A stretch of DNA of 33,928 nt from an uncultured Bacteroidales bacterium (GTDB lineage: Bacteria; Bacteroidota; Bacteroidia; Bacteroidales; Bacteroidaceae): assembly GCA_902774335.1 (NCBI GenBank), contig CACYHW010000021.1, positions 1-33,928 of the forward strand. The letters are read 5' to 3'. Shown here piece after piece: positions 33,076 through 33,928 of this stretch. The notes below the pieces were generated by a model. That model saw only the letters and a program-made list of their open reading frames with translations. It made no database searches and was not told the DNA's origin. The translations under genes and the position numbers were made by a program. Positions within the stretch are counted from its first letter, which is position 1; every line of letters begins with the position of its first letter.

Positions 33076-33928
33076 TTACTTACCTCCGTTCTCGAGCTGC
33101 TCCTTGAGTGCTGCAAGTGCGTCGATGTCGCCAAGAGTGGTAGCGGCAGCCTGGTTCTGGATAACCGGCTCCTCCTTCTCCTTCTTGGTGCTGGCCTTGC
33201 GTGCAGCCTTCTTCTCAGCCTTTGCCTCAGCCTTAGCGATATCCTCGAATATGCGGCTGTGTGAAAGGATGATTCTCTTGGAATCCTTGTTGAACTCGAT
33301 AACCTTGAACTGGAGAGTCTCACCCTGCTGAGCCTGTGAGCCGTCCTCCTTTACAAGGTGCTTGGGAGTAGCGAAGCCCTCAACGCCCTCGGCGAGAGAG
33401 ATAACTGCGCCCTTGTCCATCATCTCGGTGATCTTACCCTCGTGGATTGAATCAACGGTGTAGATTGACTCGTAAGCGTCCCAAGGATTCTCCTCGAGCT
33501 GCTTGTGACCGAGGCTGAGACGACGGTTGTCCTTGTCTATCTCAAGAACTACAACATCGATAGGAGCACCGATGGTGGTGAACTCTGAAGGATGCTTAAC
33601 CTTCTTGGTCCAGCTAAGGTCGCTGATGTGGATCAGACCGTCAACACCCTCCTCAATCTCAACAAAGATACCGAAGTTGGTGAAGTTGCGTACGGTAGCG
33701 GTGTGCTTTGAACCAACGGGATACTTCTCCTCGATGTTCTCCCACGGATCCTGCTTGAGCTGCTTGATACCGAGAGACATCTTGCGCTCTGCACGGTCAA
33801 GTGTCAGGATAACTGCCTCAACCTCGTCACCAACCTTGATGAAGTCCTGAGCTGAACGCAGGTGCTGGCTCCATGACATCTCTGATACGTGGATCAGACC
33901 CTCTACGCCCGGAGCAATCTCGATGAAT
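33076..33928 (-). CDS. rpsA: 30S ribosomal protein S1, 3' part only
   Basis: About 283 C-terminal codons; the frame stays open to the window edge, and the 5' part lies outside. At least two full S1 RNA-binding repeats and part of another are visible: FIEIAPGVEGLIHVSEMSW, then NFTNFGIFVEIEEGVDGLIHISDLSW, then a less typical repeat with MDKGAVISLAEGVEGFA. A Lys/Ala/Glu-rich tail ends with DIDALAALKEQLENGGK. S1 unwinds and recruits mRNA to the 30S subunit, which matters in Bacteroidota because most genes lack strong Shine-Dalgarno sites. Any start codon within the window would be internal. Confidence 0.95.
   Translation of the reverse strand, partial: FIEIAPGVEGLIHVSEMSWSQHLRSAQDFIKVGDEVEAVILTLDRAERKMSLGIKQLKQDPWENIEEKYPVGSKHTATVRNFTNFGIFVEIEEGVDGLIHISDLSWTKKVKHPSEFTTIGAPIDVVVLEIDKDNRRLSLGHKQLEENPWDAYESIYTVDSIHEGKITEMMDKGAVISLAEGVEGFATPKHLVKEDGSQAQQGETLQFKVIEFNKDSKRIILSHSRIFEDIAKAEAKAEKKAARKASTKKEKEEPVIQNQAAATTLGDIDALAALKEQLENGGK

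Overview
The window looks like chromosomal core DNA of a gut-type Bacteroidales (phylum Bacteroidota). The main evidence is promoter architecture: start-proximal TAnnTTTG (-7) elements, sometimes with a TTTG-like -33 element about 20 bp upstream, precede most transcription units, and classical Shine-Dalgarno sites are not obvious. Protein content agrees: a Bacteroidota-style TonB-dependent receptor, an ECF sigma/membrane protein/Spy-like module, an NtrC-like receiver with the insertion typical of this phylum, NrdD/NrdG, and lipoproteins ending their signals near an early Cys. The base composition is balanced to slightly GC-rich. I cannot name a genus.

Layout. 1-1147: an unassigned left edge and a secreted alpha/beta-hydrolase on the minus strand. 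1148-3584: a large EF-hand/three-TM protein, a bidirectional terminator, and an isolated initiator tRNA gene with its own promoter. 3585-5679: TetR regulator, fabG, a 7 x 7-bp tandem repeat, and an RluA-type pseudouridine synthase. 5682-6563: a cyclophilin-like lipoprotein on the minus strand. 6665-16873: a long co-directional run of nucleotidyltransferase, ABC-F ATPase, two tandem M13 metallopeptidases, U32 peptidase-family protein and GH30 glycosidase. 16860-17645: mazG, converging on and overlapping the GH30 gene. 17721-23308: valS, a coiled-coil membrane protein and a DEAD-box helicase, closed by a strong terminator. 23466-25783: a lone ABC ATPase, an AAA+-less NtrC-like response regulator and its overlapping histidine kinase. 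25786-27699: TonB receptor (minus). 27925-30474: nrdD-nrdG, the oxygen-independent ribonucleotide reductase and its activase. 30509-32999 (minus): rnz, ECF sigma factor, single-TM putative anti-sigma and Spy/CpxP-like protein, apparently one operon. 33076-33928: the 3' part of rpsA, which runs off the window.

Most genes are housekeeping, and I see no phage, transposon, CRISPR array or defence island. The parts that most merit a second look are small. They are the heptanucleotide repeat sitting exactly between fabG and the pseudouridine synthase start, the miniaturised two-component/ABC module at 23466-25783, the M13 pair in which only the first copy carries an export signal, two enzymes with an expected catalytic residue replaced, the EF-hand/three-TM protein, and the inverted-repeat cluster upstream of nrdD.

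Convergent gene pairs are packed very tightly: rluA/PPIase and kinase/TonB receptor are 2 bp apart, and GH30/mazG overlap by 14 bp. Elsewhere clear intrinsic terminators are present.
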